Origin: Sporothrix humicola | Lineage: Eukaryota; Ascomycota; Sordariomycetes; Ophiostomatales; Ophiostomataceae | Reading direction: 5' to 3' | DNA: 51,381 nucleotides | Assembly (NCBI GenBank): GCA_021396245.1 | Contig: WNYE01000146.1 | Location: 1-51,381 of the forward strand | Shown here: piece by piece, positions 1-12,498 of the stretch | Layout of the letters: each line of letters starts with the position of its first letter | Numbering within the stretch: position 1 is the first letter of the stretch | The notes under the pieces: model-generated | What the model saw: the letters and a program-made list of their open reading frames with translations, nothing else | Database searches by the model: none | What the model was told of the DNA's origin: nothing | Program-made: the position numbers and the translations under genes

Positions 1-111
1 GGGGGTTTGTTTTTTTTTTGGGTTATAAACGTGGGCATTTTTTTTAACGTCTAACGGGTTTCAATAAAAAAAAAAAAAAAACCCCCCCCCCCCCCCCCCC
101 CCCCACCCCCC
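1..111. repeat. Homopolymer-rich left edge of the contig
   Basis: Runs of G and T fill the first 22 bases. A run of 16 A lies at 66-81 and is followed directly by 23 C (82-104), one A and six C (106-111). Normal mixed sequence begins after about 112. A similar structure (T then G) sits at the right edge. This is most easily explained as an assembly end or a low-quality read tail. It contains no TTAGGG telomere repeat. Confidence 0.8.
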
Positions 112-808
112 TCTTCCGAGCCACCAGCCAAGCTGGGACCCTCTTTCTTAGACCCTGTCGAGCCTGTCTTGTCTACCAAGCAGTGTGAGGTGTGGCAGAC
201 CACAAAAACAAAAAAAAGCTACGAGGACAAATTAAGTAAGTAGCCGGGCCGTTCTATCTCCTTTGGCAAAATACAGAGTACATACTTTGTACCTATGCAG
301 GGCACACCATTACAACTCGTTGTCTGGAACCCCATACTGAGCCCACCTGGCTACGTATTCTTATATCTTTCTCCATCCTGCTCTTTTGTCTCCTGTTCCT
401 CCACGTCCTCTCTCTTCGTTTCTCTCTTTTTCTCGTTTTGGATCATCTTACTTGATCATATTTGTCTTTATACAAGGCATTCACCCATCTGGCCTCACCC
501 ATTACTCTACACACTCGTTACCTTGTCGTCTTTCTTCGTTGGTTCTTACTTGGGCCCACCACTACCCAAATCTGATCACTGGTGTTTCCGTGGCTACTTG
601 CTTTGATTTCATTATTGCTTGATTTTTTGATATACCCCTTTTGCGAACTATTACTTTATTTTCAACCTCGCTTGTTTTGTTTTCCATCGCAAAACACACT
701 TCCATCAGTCGTTTTAACAGACGAACACGGACTTTACGACGAAATCAACGACGGGTTTATTTTGGCATCTTATCTGAATCGAGAGAACCGCAACTTATCA
801 ACACCACC
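112..808 (+). other. Upstream region and pyrimidine-rich leader of the first gene
   Basis: No gene is supportable here. The part from about 360 to 800 is rich in T and C on the plus strand (for example 365-440), which is typical of the promoter and 5' untranslated leader of fungal genes and fits the plus-strand gene that starts at 809. The frame of that gene stays open back to 641, but there is no in-frame ATG before 809. Confidence 0.5.
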
Positions 809-2442
809 ATGGGTCTTCACGTCACGCCATATGGCACGTTCTATGTGCAGCGGAGCCTTCGAACGGGCGAGGTGATGCAGGTCTTGCCAGTAAAACGGCC
901 GGACATGCCAGATAGTCTCCCGTCGGTCGACTCGCTTGGCATCACAGATAACTTCATCGAACGTCGTCGAGCATCATTGGCAGCGGACACGGCCCGGGTT
1001 TCCGACTCACAAGGACGCCTACAGCAAGAGCTGGCCACGGCTGGCGGCGAGAGCCTCTTGGCAACAGGCAAGGCAGTTCTGGCGCAGTCTGGCAGTGGCA
1101 GTGGCAGCGACAGCAATGCACACAACTCGCCTTCGGCTCCAAATTACGACGGAGATGTCGAGATGGCTTACGGTTCGTCGACGGCAGGGTCAGCAAGCGG
1201 TCCCCCGACATCACCGGCATCATATCAGCACTCGGCAACACGGCAGAACAGAAGCAACAGCCACCGAAGCAGCAACATGAACTACATTCTGAGCGAGGAC
1301 CCGCACCAACAGTCATCATCATCAGCGGCTATGGCTCCGCACATGTTACCGGTCCGTTCCTGGCCTGACGCCCTGTAGGTTGTCGTTGGGTGATGCTATC
1401 CCCAAGGGAAAGGATTCATTGTGCAGCAACACGGTTGGCTGCATTTTGGGGGAGTGTATATCTAACATGTGAAAACAGACACCAAGAGGCTACGGTGAAT
1501 CTTCCTCCGTTCCGCGAGATCGACTTGGCCAGGGCCCTGACACACGAGGAAGAAGTTCGCCACGAAGAGCAGATTTCCAGTAGACGTGAGAGTCACAGCC
1601 ACGGCCACAGCGGCAGCCGGCGGAAATCAACAGCATCGCCGCGCATGCCGAGCCTACTACGCAGCAGCAGCCGGAACAGCAGTCGCAGCAACAGCACCAG
1701 CGGTCACGGTCACGGTCACGGCCATAACCACAGTCATGGCCACGGTCATCGGAGCGGACATGGGCACAACAATAATAGCATTAGCAGCAGCACGAGCAAC
1801 GCCTTTAGCATCAGCAACATGATCAGCCACGGCAGCGAAGGCAGTGTCAGCAGTGCCTACAGCGTCAGCGAGGCAAGCACGCCGTCTGCCCCATTCTCGC
1901 CTGGGCCGGACCTGTACTACTGCAACAGCAACAACGGCTACTCGCCAGCGATGACGTACGCAGCCATGTCTCCAGCAACGTCTTTTAGTGGAAACGGCGG
2001 TTGCAGCAACAGCATGATGATCGATGGGGGTGATTCACCGCAGGTGGCCGCACCCCTGCAAGGCCGCCGCTCGAGCAAGTCGAGCACGCCTAGAGCTTCG
2101 CGTGGACAGCACCGGACCCGCACATCGCCATCGCCAGCATTTGCATCCCCTTCTGTATCTGTGTCTGTATCTGCGCCTGTATCCGGCCCCTGCGGCGGAT
2201 CCTCTGCGGCCCCATATGCTCCTCCCGTTCCCCACCACCAGGCTGCCCCTTCACCGCTTACTGCTGCTCCTGCTCCTCCTCCTCCTACTTCGTCGCAAAA
2301 GAAGAACAAGACGCTCTGGATTATTCGCACACTGGAGCCTCGCAGGACAACATCTCGACGGACGGCCAATGGCGACGAAGACTACGACGACTACGAGCCC
2401 CAACGTGTGCAGACTCATGTTGAGACTCACATTGTTCCATGA
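809..2442 (+). CDS. Ser/His-rich low-complexity protein, function unknown
   Basis: I do not recognise this protein. I read two exons, 809-1374 and 1479-2442, giving 509 aa. The 104-nt intron has donor GTAGGT, branch site TCTAAC and acceptor CAG, and splicing restores the frame exactly. The ATG at 809 is the first in its frame and sits in CACCATGG, a strong start context. The N-terminus (MGLHVTPYGTFYVQRSLRTG) is ordinary sequence and probably the conserved part. After about residue 90 the protein is rich in Ser, Asn, Pro and Gly and is probably disordered. Around residues 262-285 there is a His-Gly run (GHGHGHGHNHSHGHGH) that could bind metal ions. A Pro-rich stretch lies before an acidic segment (DEDYDDYE) near the C-terminus. 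No membrane segment is visible. Its 3' end faces a 10-kb desert. Confidence 0.75.
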
Positions 2443-3333
2443 GCAGGCTGTTGTTCCGAACTATTTTTTTCTTCATCTTTTTTCTCTTCCATTTAATGTC
2501 ACTCCTCCTCGACGATACATGGGACCAAAAAGTACGGATGGGAAAATGTGCCAGCAAAAGCACCCCGGCTCTCTCTTTTCGATCTTCCGTTGTTTTCTCT
2601 CTTTCGTCTCTTTCCCTCTTCTTCGCCTATTTTTCTTTTTATACTTTTTTGAAGAGGCCGCTTCAACGCCATGCCGGATCTCCATTTTGATGTCTTTTAT
2701 TGTTTTATATCCGGAGTTTTACGGGGTCTTCATCCCTACTTCCACGCTCGATCGGGCAGCGTGGGAGGTTCGTGGTTTTGGTTTGGCTCGGGCTTAATCT
2801 GCTTTGATTTTTTCTTCTTTTCTGCAGAGACCTGATCTCTCGATATCCTATTTTGATTTTATTCTGAAATTTGCCCATGTATTGGGCTGATGCTTGCACA
2901 AGAGTGCTGCAAAGCGAGGAAGACACTACAGTATGCAAATACCAACGATATCCAACACAATACGAAACCTTTTCCACCATTGCGCACTTAGCTTTCACTT
3001 TTTAGATTTTTCTTTCAACAACTGTTCCTGTCGAGTCTTCCTTTTCCCACCTTTATTTTCGCCTCATTCTGAGATTTCTATATAGGATTGTTGATATTGT
3101 GTGTGATAATAGAGGTACAACATACAACGTACAGACCAAGGAGTCCAGCTTGTGGTCTGTGCTTTCTGATTGGCCGGGACGACCCCTGACAACCTAACCA
3201 CCAAAAGACACACTACGATTTACTGCAACACACCCCCCCTTTCCCACACAAAATAGCGTGGTGTGGTTGATCTTACCGGTGTAGATCAGTGCCGTTTTTA
3301 GAATGCACTGGTTGGGGCGAAAGAAAGAGAAAA

Positions 3334-3357
3334 GAAGGAAAGAAGGAAAGAAGGAAA
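3334..3357. repeat. 8-bp tandem repeat GAAGGAAA x3
   Basis: Three exact copies of GAAGGAAA lie inside a longer purine tract. It is a simple-sequence repeat with no evident function. Confidence 0.9.
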
Positions 3358-3921
3358 GAGCAAGAAAACGCAACTTGTGTGGTCCTCTGGGCTGCTTTTT
3401 TTGCTGGTGCATATCTTTGCTTTAAAAGGGATGAGAAACCAAGACGTGCGGCACCGATGGAAAGGCCAAGGACGAACACAAGCGAGAGACAAGATGGCCT
3501 GAAGTGTTGCTTCCACACCTACGACGCCGCCCATCAGCAGATTAAAAATAAAAATAAGGTACAGGTCGAAAACGGAGCACAGCTAAGCAGACAAGCGAGG
3601 CGAAACAAAGAAAAACACAAAGCGGAACCAAGGCCTAAAAGTGATAGGCAACCCTTCGATACCCTTCGATCCGAAACACGGGCGCCTCGACCGGTGTGTG
3701 CTAATAGGGGCCTCCGCACCAAAAAACCTGTGCTATTCCTATTCCCCTTACTATCAGTCTCCAGTCCCGAAACGGAAATGCTTGCGAACCGTGCGGCTGG
3801 GCGAATAATGGAAGCAGAAGAAGCAACGAAGAAGCACAGCACTGGGGAGGTGGCACAAAGAAAAAAAGAGAGAAGAGAGAAGAAGAAAAGAAGGCAAACA
3901 AGGGAAAAGATCGTGAAGATG

Positions 3922-3942
3922 GACAATTAATTGACAATTAAT
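3922..3942. repeat. Direct repeat GACAATTAAT x2
   Basis: Two exact copies of GACAATTAAT (3922-3931 and 3933-3942) are separated by one T. They lie at the end of a purine tract. Confidence 0.85.
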
Positions 3943-4019
3943 GGGCTAGAAATCCAACTATAAATCAATACATCGGCAGTCAAATGTAACAAGTCCAGAA
4001 TAAAAGCTCATTTGAATAC

Positions 4020-4086
4020 CAGGCAATTGCAATTGCAACTGGACTTTTGCAATGAAACTACGGGGTAAATTGACGGCAATTGCCTG
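4020..4086. repeat. 11-bp perfect inverted repeat with 45-nt spacer
   Basis: CAGGCAATTGC at 4020-4030 is exactly the reverse complement of GCAATTGCCTG at 4076-4086. The left arm is followed by a second AATTGCAA. The arms contain the palindrome GCAATTGC, so each arm could also be a protein-binding site. Confidence 0.8.
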
Positions 4087-4300
4087 CAAATCAGGGTCGA
4101 CGGGCAAGAAACAGGGTCGAGATGCAGATACAAGATACTTTGCACTTGAGCACACAGAATGTCAGTCAGTAATATGAATTACAAAGTATGTGTCGCAGCA
4201 GACTTCAGCTTCCAGCGATCCCAGAGGTACGCTCCGCAACGGAAAAAGTCCGATGTGGCAGCCATCTCAGTCTCCATGTTCCATCAGCCCATCTGGCCTC

Positions 4301-4328
4301 CATCTGTCTCCATCTGTCTCCATTTCTC
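4301..4328. repeat. 10-bp tandem repeat CATCTGTCTC x2 plus partial copy
   Basis: Two exact copies of CATCTGTCTC are followed by CATTTCTC. It is a short tandem duplication in the desert. Confidence 0.85.
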
Positions 4329-5175
4329 ATCGTCGCCGTCTCTGTCTCGGGGGGATATACAAAGTTGGCGAAGATCATCATGGGGCCAGCCTTGAAAAAG
4401 ACGTCCTGAGAGACGCCCAGAGCATTTGAAAGGCGCAGTTGGACAAGGGGCAGCCAGGTCGAGCCAGGACGAAAAAGAGTCGAGATCGCTCTATTGTGGT
4501 ATGGATGGAGCCAATGGGTCAATGGACAGTTTCTCCATATTCGGCATCTTACCACGAGGTACAAGTACGAGTACGAGGAGCTGTGATCGTCTCGTCTATG
4601 GGTTATTACGGAGTATTTCTACGAGTGTTTTACTCGCCTGGATCGCTGGAAGTTGCCGACCTTGTCTATCTTGGGAAGCTCGAAAAGTGAAAGCTCGACA
4701 GCGAGATCCGAAAGCTAAAATAGAACGAGGTGAATATTGAGCTCGACATTATTGACCTTCGTTCACGACCTCAAGCTCAAACTAGATCTCTGATTTATGC
4801 ACCGGAACAGGATGCACTCTGAAACTCCGTGTCAATGAAGCTCTTGGTCTCTTGCTGATTAAATACGTATGAAAAAAAAAGATGGATGGTAAGATTCCAA
4901 AGATATCTCCGATCCTGGCAGCCCTTGCATGTTTACTTGTACTTTTATTCCATTACGAGATACTAGAGTATAACATTTCGACGGCAGTTGAGTCATCGGT
5001 GAAGATGTTTAGATTTTGTCGATATCTGGGGTTGATGAGGTATTCAACATGTCCCATGTTGTGATTCTGCTGTCATTCTCGATCCTCTAACCTGCACAGC
5101 ACAATCTGCAACTGTAAGGGAAATCGTCGATCCCCACACGACAACTCAGTCTCGTACGGTTTCCACGTCTTCCGT

Positions 5176-5215
5176 CTTTGCACCTTTGCACATTTGCACC
5201 TTTGCATCTTTGCTT
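5176..5215. repeat. 8-bp tandem repeat, five units (consensus CTTTGCAC)
   Basis: The units, in strict 8-bp phase, are CTTTGCAC, CTTTGCAC, ATTTGCAC, CTTTGCAT and CTTTGCTT. No gene overlaps it. Confidence 0.9.
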
Positions 5216-8121
5216 ATTGTTTATTTCTTTGAAATCTGATTCGTTTGATTTTGCTTCAGCTGCATGATTAGGACGATAAGTCTGGAGCCCTGCAGCATAA
5301 TTCAAATCCCGAGATGCATGTCAGTACACAGTAAATAAAAAGAGAAAGGGTGGCGAAGATGCAGACAAGAGTGCGAGAAGAACAGCGCTCAGAAGCATAG
5401 GGGCGTGTGAAGATCATTGTGAAAATTTGGCGACTTTTTTTTTGTGAGTATCGTCCTGATTCGTAGCATGTACTGTATATGCATATGGATGCTCTCTCTG
5501 CCACTTTCTCTTTTTGGTTGCCATTTCGTCGTTTTTAGATATTTTTATACTTTGCACAGCTGGCCGTTCTTGCGATCTCTCCACCGTTTCTGTCTCCCGC
5601 AGTAGCCTCCCTCGCCTCCCTAGCCGTTCTTTCCAGTATGCAACGGCTGTGTGTGGTTGGTTGGTTTGCAAATGATTTATTTGATTCTATCACATTTTAT
5701 TGACATTGTCCCTCACGGTATCTGACCACCTGCAGGGTAAGATAAAAGGGACAGTGCAGTGATGGACAACGCATCTCGTGAGCATCTGATTTTTTGGCCG
5801 ATGCAGTCTACAGTGGTCTAGCCGTCTTGTCGATGAAGATCAATAAACGCATCGCAATTTACATGTCAAGGTGCAGAATAAAAAGTAGACGATACAAAGG
5901 AAAACTCCGCACTTTTATCGTAGTACACAACCGTCCATCTGTCATCTGACGTCGTACTCGACCTTTTTTTACTTACACCGCCAGCTTGGTTGAGGTTGGC
6001 TTGACAGAACCATGGAAATGGGAAAAATGGCAATTAGCAATTGGGGAACTCTCGGCGGGGCGGGCCAGGGTTACATCGCATGTGTCTGCCAGGACCACCT
6101 TTTTCTGCACCTGGCTCGCCACGGAATGGCCTGTGCGTTTTTCAGTGAAGCAGGCGGCAGGGAAGCAAGGAAGTTAGCGAGAGGGTCTTTTCGACCGACG
6201 ACAATCGAAGGAAAGAATATTCGAAGAATCAGGATAGAAGAGGAGAAAATAAAAAAGGAGGGAGAGAGATTCGATCTTTGCCACTGGCCTCGCCTTTCTT
6301 GGTAACTTGACAGAACAACTGGCGTCTTCTGTCCTAGGAGGCCGGTTTTCCCGGAAATATTTAACCGCCAATGTTTTCTTTTGTGATATTTTGGCTCCCT
6401 TATTCTACTTTTCTAATGCAACTGCATCCTATCACCACCGTTGCAAGGCAGTGCATATCTTGGTATATGTGCACAAATATTCATATATTTTATCAGTTAT
6501 CTGACAGTAATGCAACTCTGTCTGATTGTAACGGCACGTCTTTCCGGTGCATACTTTGTGCACAGTAAGGGAAGCCTGGTTGGGTTTAGTGGACAGCGCC
6601 TTCTGCAGCTCGCCATTCTTTAATCCTTGTTTACAAACTAGCAAGGAAAAGACAGCACACACCGCCCTGCCACTAATAACGATAGAGAGGGGATAGAGGA
6701 GGGGAGAGGGGACTGCTTATTTCTTGCCATCTCTTGGCTGCTTCTCTGGTAAAATCTCATAAAATAATATTAAGAGGGACAGACAACCGGATTGGGAGAA
6801 ATGAACGGTGGAAATGGCAGACGCAGCATGCAGACATCTCCATCTTCAGTAATGCATTCGTGCTCGTATGCTCACTTTATACACTTTCCGTATGTATGTG
6901 AGATATAAGGAGAGGCAAAGAGGGGAGAACAAAGGCAGAAAGGGCAGAAAGCAGAAACGGAGAGTTTGCTCCTGGGAGGAAGAGCCCCGGAATGAGGATT
7001 GTGCATTGGCTGTGGAGATATTGAAGAGGAAGATGGCAGGAAAAGAGCGAAATAAAGCCCGGTCAAACTGATCACTGTGCACATTGAAATCAAAGAAAAA
7101 GAAATGAGGAAATCAAAATGAAGACAACGGCAGCCACGCCTTGCTGTCTCACAAAGTACTTTTGCAACTTTGAATCTCACCCCTTAAGGATGAGTTCGTC
7201 GCGGTCTTGATGGATACTTTGAAGGACAAAGTGTTGAAGGGACAAAGAGACACCCTGGATCATCTCCATGTCGGCCTGCCAGTGACGACAATACCCTCAA
7301 TCACCAACCGAGAAAGGTCTTCCCGGTGGCCGGTCCGTCCAGCTAGTTTCATAGCCTCCCGCGCCTTTCCGTTTCCGCGGACGAGTAGTTGTCGTTAATG
7401 TCTTGGATGTGCGGTGGCGCCGTGCAACTACAAGACGTCCCTATCCTTGAAAAGCAACGGCTGCTTCATTGAACAAAGAAACCGTACACAGTACAGCGAT
7501 TCATCGACCGTGTACACCCCATGAACCATGCAAATTGCAAAATGCAAAATGCACGCAATGTAACCCTAGTCCTTGAGTTCGTTGATTTGCGTTGATATGC
7601 GACGCAGTGTTCGTCCGCAGTCTACTCCGTTTAGTCGCTTTGAGGTGCCAACAGGCGGCGGCCTGGAAGAGCGACATTTCTTCCGAATCGGGCGTGCAGC
7701 GTGAGAGTCTTCGAGCGAGACGTAGGCTTGGATACCTAGACTGGCAGTGCAAATCCTCGAAACTAGAAAGGTAAAAAAGTCTCTTCCCCAAGAACAATCA
7801 CATGGTTAGCTCCATGCTGCGTTGTTTTTCACACGCTCGCCACGCTCTTTGCAAGACAAGGTTCCAGAGAATTCAAATGAAGCCATGAGTCTTGGGAGGC
7901 TAGGAAACCGATTGCCACGAAGATGAGAAGTGAGTGGCCTATTCGACAGGAGGTGAAGTAACTCGATCTGGGAAAGAAACAACGAAAAAGCAGAGGAAGA
8001 CACCAGGACCAAGGAGGGGCATTCAAAGCTAACTCCCTGACGATCATCGGATCGGCGCCTTTTGCTTTTGCAAAAACTCCATAACTTCGGTGCTGTCTGT
8101 TTCTGGGCGAGAACTGTCAGT

Positions 8122-8137
8122 TTTCTTTCTTTCTTTC
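8122..8137. repeat. TTTC microsatellite x4
   Basis: Four exact TTTC units, followed by a further run of T. Confidence 0.85.
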
Positions 8138-9141
8138 TTTTTTGTTCTTCTCGACTGACAAGAGATGTGAGACATTCTCCGAGGCTTCCACGAGCTATGG
8201 AGATGCGTCTGGCCACTCACGGTCCGTGTGGCTGTCGTTTTCCCTTGGACGTGCCTCCCTCTTCAGCTGGCCTACCCATCCTTGACGATAAAAGATGAAA
8301 ATAAAGAGAAAAATGAAAAAAAGAAGAGAGAAAACTAAATGGCCAGAAAAGGGGTGATGCTCAACATGGCAAGGATTTTCGTGACAATAGGGTGCGAGGC
8401 TCAAGGACGACCAGAGAATGCCAGCCGCCTCTACTCGGGAGATTCCCAAGTCTGGCTCTCTCAGAGAAGCAACAGACAAGAGGAAACACTCTTATCCAGG
8501 TGCTGTCGATGCTCTCTGCCTTGTGACATCGTGCCCTGCCCTTGTCGTCTTTGCCCTTGTCTGCTTTGACTTGCCCTGTCCTCCTATCTGCCCGCATTCA
8601 TCCCTGCTCGCGTCTTCCTTCCCCTGTCGCCGGCATCTCCATCTCCGGGTAGGGAGGGGGCGTGCAGTGTTCTGCGTGTTAAGAGCGTGCTTCCCTGCGT
8701 GTTTGCAGCGTGTTGTGGACTTGAACGTGCGAACCGAAGGAGTAGGGCTCCGGTGTAGCGTGCGTCTGAGGTGGAGTGGGCACGGCTGGCCCTTGGGACA
8801 CGGATGAGATGATGACGAAAACGAGGTTGAAAAGATCAAGAACGAAAGACGAAAGCCAATGTCAACAAAAGCGGGGAAAGGTAACTAATCTTTGCGTGGT
8901 CAACCTCGGACGAATGTATCCCGTCTTCGGTGTATCTGGTGTTTCTGTGTGTCATCAACATCTGAGGCCGACGTGGTGGAGGCGTCGGTGTTTGAAATTG
9001 TGCCCATTGTATGCTGTTTTCTGTAATTTGTCGCGATGCTGTGTTTTTGTTGACTTTTTCTACTTGCTCTTCGCGATTGCACTTGCTTCTTTTTGCTTGC
9101 CTCGCCCCCTCTGCTGCTCTTTCCTATTCTGCAACCCCCCT

Positions 9142-9162
9142 ATTATCAATTATCAATTATCA
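9142..9162. repeat. 7-bp tandem repeat ATTATCA x3
   Basis: Three exact ATTATCA copies in a row, just after a C-run. Confidence 0.9.
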
Positions 9163-10604
9163 ACAGGAAAGAACGACAAAGCCCTACCATATCATGTCGT
9201 TCGCGCCTTCCTGTTTCCCCGTACGGCGGACAGATTGCGGTTGCCCAACAACTTAGACGAAATGCCACAAGAAGGCACGAACCGCAAACGTAAAGACAAA
9301 GGAAAGAGCAATGGTGCAGCACTCGTCACACTGTCTGTAACTTGGAAAGGAAGCGATTGGCACCGCAAAACGCTTGGAATACTATGACAGCATGTATCTT
9401 TCTTTTCTTTTGCGTGGCTTACTGTCTCGTTTTCCTCTTTTGTATCTCATTTCTCACGTCCCCTTCCCTTTTCCTATCCTCTCTTTGTCTCTCTTGTCTT
9501 TCTGTTCTCAGCCCATCTCGTATAGACAATTCAACTCTTGGCCGTTTCTTGTCTCCTGCCTCCGGACGCACCTTCCGGAAAATAGGGCGATACTAGTGGA
9601 GCATTTTCGGCCTGTTCCGTCTCCCACACGCCTCTTCCAAAAGGACCGCATCAAGAGCCGTGCACATTCAGAGACAATATGTTTTCAACTCGCACAGACT
9701 GCGTATCGACGGCCATTTTCAACAAGCGATGCTTCGTTCGACCTTGTGATCCATGCTGTACTGCTCGGTCCCGAAGATTGCAGCTGCATGCCACTGCATG
9801 CTTCTAGGGCTTCCTGATCACCCGGTACAGGACCGATTTCCGGAGCAATCACAGCCTCTTCACAGAATATTGAGCTTGCAATGCACAAAAATGGAACAAT
9901 GGGTGTGGCAGTATCTTCACGCTTTGATGTTCGACGCCGTTTTTCATCACGCCTCGTTAATCTTATGGCAAATACCAACGTCTTTTTTCGGCAAAGTGGC
10001 GTGCCGAACACCCCCGCCATTTATGACTTCCCTTTATGTGCAGGAATCTTTTTCTCTCTCGCCATCTTTGATTATTGGTAATCTGGGGTGTGCAAAGAAG
10101 AGATTCGAACGTGTTTGCTGTCGAGCGCCCTAGCCTTGATGATGCCCCCCAAGAAGCAACTAAAATAGACCAAAATGCTGCTGCATATGGAAAAAGTATT
10201 TCATGATGAGAGCCCCTCTTCCAAGGCTTCGAGATTCTCTGCGTTTTCAAGCGTCATTCAAGCAAAACTTGAGCATTGCAAGCCTCATACCATACCCAGA
10301 ACAGACCGTCTGTCTTCGATGCACGACGTGTTCCCTATCTGGCGGTTTGTTGGGGGGAAAAAAGGAGAAGAAGAAAGGTAAAAAAAAAGTATCCATTTAT
10401 TGTGCTTCGCCGACAAATTCCAAAAGGGGTAACTTTAACAGCCCGGTCTACGGGTCCGGTCCATAAAAGAGAAACGGAGAAAGAAAAATTCACTGTGAGC
10501 GCATCATTGATGCTCTACCGAGAGAAAGAAAGTTTGACAAGGAGGAGGGGTGGGCTGGCGGCTTTTCCAGAAACAGTTACAGAATACGTTGTAAACTCAT
10601 TAAT

Positions 10605-10631
10605 GATTGACAAGATTGACAAGATTGACGG
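10605..10631. repeat. 9-bp tandem repeat GATTGACAA x3
   Basis: Two exact copies and a third ending in GG instead of AA. Confidence 0.9.
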
Positions 10632-12498
10632 ATGCACCCCTCGTTTTTATATTTGTCTTGGCTTCTCGCTTCCCTCCTCGCTTCCCTCTTTCTGCTCTGA
10701 CTTATGCGGGATGTATTTCTTTTGTACTTTCTCGGTTTGTGTGCTGGGTGTCTCCTCGGAACTTCCCATCGAGGGGACTTGTTTGGACACTTTTTGAATA
10801 TCAAACAAGTCTGTGCTGCCATTCAAGGTCTGATAAGTATTAGTAGTGCCGTGCCACAAGTTGATAAACAATAGCTTCAGGAACCAAGCAAACGACGATT
10901 TGCAAAGAAACAGGGCAAATACAGCATGGAAGAGGAAAAAGGAAGAGAATAAGAATACGATGCAAGGAAATGAAAAGCGAAACAAGTAGAGATAGATGAT
11001 AACGCAACTACAGCGAGGTATCTCATATCTACCCAGTACGACAATATTTGGAATTCGTTTTTCGATTATCACCACCCTTGTCACAAAATAGATACCTCTA
11101 GCCTCTAGCAAAATGGATCGTTTGACGAAAGGGAGGCAGAGGAGGGGAAAGGGGCTGGCCCAGCCGTTAAGGAATCCCCTTGCATCTCTTTGATCTTGCG
11201 TCATTTCGTCGTTCAACATTGGCGATTGGCCTTCATCATTGGTCCTGTCCTTCGCGTATCGAGGAGATTCGTCTTGACGTTCGCCGGCCCTACGCATTCT
11301 CACGTATCTCCCTTTCCCACCCTCCACATCGCATTCACACCATCAGAGGCCATCAGAAGCCATCCCACGCTTCTTTCCCAAGCATCTGGGCGGCCCCTTA
11401 TCTCTTTTAGACAATTGGGCCGTGTTTCCCCAAGAAACCCAAGAAAGCTAAGAGACATCGTTGTTGCAGCCGGGCGCTTGTCATTCTGGTCGATCCCTGG
11501 GACATGGTCTCATGGTCCCCATGATTGCAGTATCTCCAGCAAACGAATCAAAAAAGAAACCAAAGTCGCATATTCGTACCACTATCTCGACGCCCTGGAT
11601 AGAGGGACGCGTGATGCTTAACGAGCCGAGGCGATTTGACGCCAAGCGGTGACAACAAACAAAGAGAATCGGTGAAGCAGCCCTGCCGCAATTTCCGTAT
11701 CGTAAAAAACGACCTGTCAAAAAAGACAACAAAGCAATTGTGCCAGCAGGGCCGAATTCCTGCAGGCCGAGGAAAGCGATAATCAAAATCGATGAAAAGG
11801 AAGACAATGGCGAAATAAGACAAATGACCCCGGTGTGAAGCGAGCCCATCCCACAGGTCTGATGCGAATACCCATCCACCGATCCCGGCTTCCGATGCAG
11901 CCGGCCTAAAAGGGAACGGCAGTTGACAGCTGAGAACAGGTAAGGAAGGGCCAGGAAGACAGGAGAAGTATTTTTATTGGATGGAGTTATGGCAAACGAC
12001 CCCGTTGGTCCGGAAGTTTGTCCGGTGCAGTCTGCGTCGCCGACTCTCTCAATCTCTCTCTCACAAGCTCACCTTTTCTGACGTGGAACGCAAGGGAGAA
12101 AACAAAGAGAAGCACATATCGTTCTCCGTGCAAGTTGAACCAATTGTCTTCATCTCCAAAGATGGTTGCCAGTGCAAAGTTTGCCATATCAACACGCCAT
12201 TTTAACAAACACTGGCGTTGCCATCGAACTCGTAAACGACATGTCGAAAGGCACATCAAAAGAATGCATGACACAAAAAGGAGGCAGAAAAAAGACCCAA
12301 AATATAGAAAAAAATGTGCTGTGAAATTGCAAATAACCGCTGAATATGACCCAAAATGTAGGTTGCTTGATGAAATCCATGACGCCCAACACCACAATAA
12401 GAAGAAAAAAAAACAAAGAAGACACCCAAAACACCTAAACGGATCCAACCAAGACCAAAACCAAATAAGCCTTTTGAGTACTCGCCATTCCTCAGCTC

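Larger units (their letters stand above)
2443..12498. other. 10-kb gene desert between two convergent genes
   Basis: I find no supportable coding gene, tRNA or 5S gene here. Open frames are short, low-complexity (Arg/Lys/Glu or Phe/Ser runs) and lack good start context or the C/G-rich third positions of real genes nearby. The region consists of alternating strand-asymmetric tracts. Pyrimidine-rich plus-strand tracts lie at about 2570-2650, 8560-8640, 9090-9130 and 9405-9540. Purine-rich tracts lie at about 3305-3365, 3820-3925, 6225-6275, 6900-7040, 10365-10510, 10900-11000 and 12280-12425. Such tracts resemble fungal promoters and leaders, so unannotated non-coding transcripts or a gene with very short exons remain possible. 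Several short tandem repeats are listed separately. Confidence 0.6.

Noticed and set aside
3289..3930. 213-codon plus-strand open frame in the desert
   Set aside because: It is read through GAAGGAAA repeats and other purine tracts. The product is mainly Lys/Glu/Arg and both strands are equally open.
10090..10115. tRNA T-loop-like GTTCGAATC on the minus strand
   Set aside because: The flanking bases do not form the T stem, and no acceptor or anticodon stem can be drawn.
10647..11327. 226-codon minus-strand open frame in the desert
   Set aside because: Low-complexity Phe/Leu and Lys/Glu runs read from purine tracts, mixed codon usage and no recognisable motif. Chance is the simpler explanation, though RNA data could change this.
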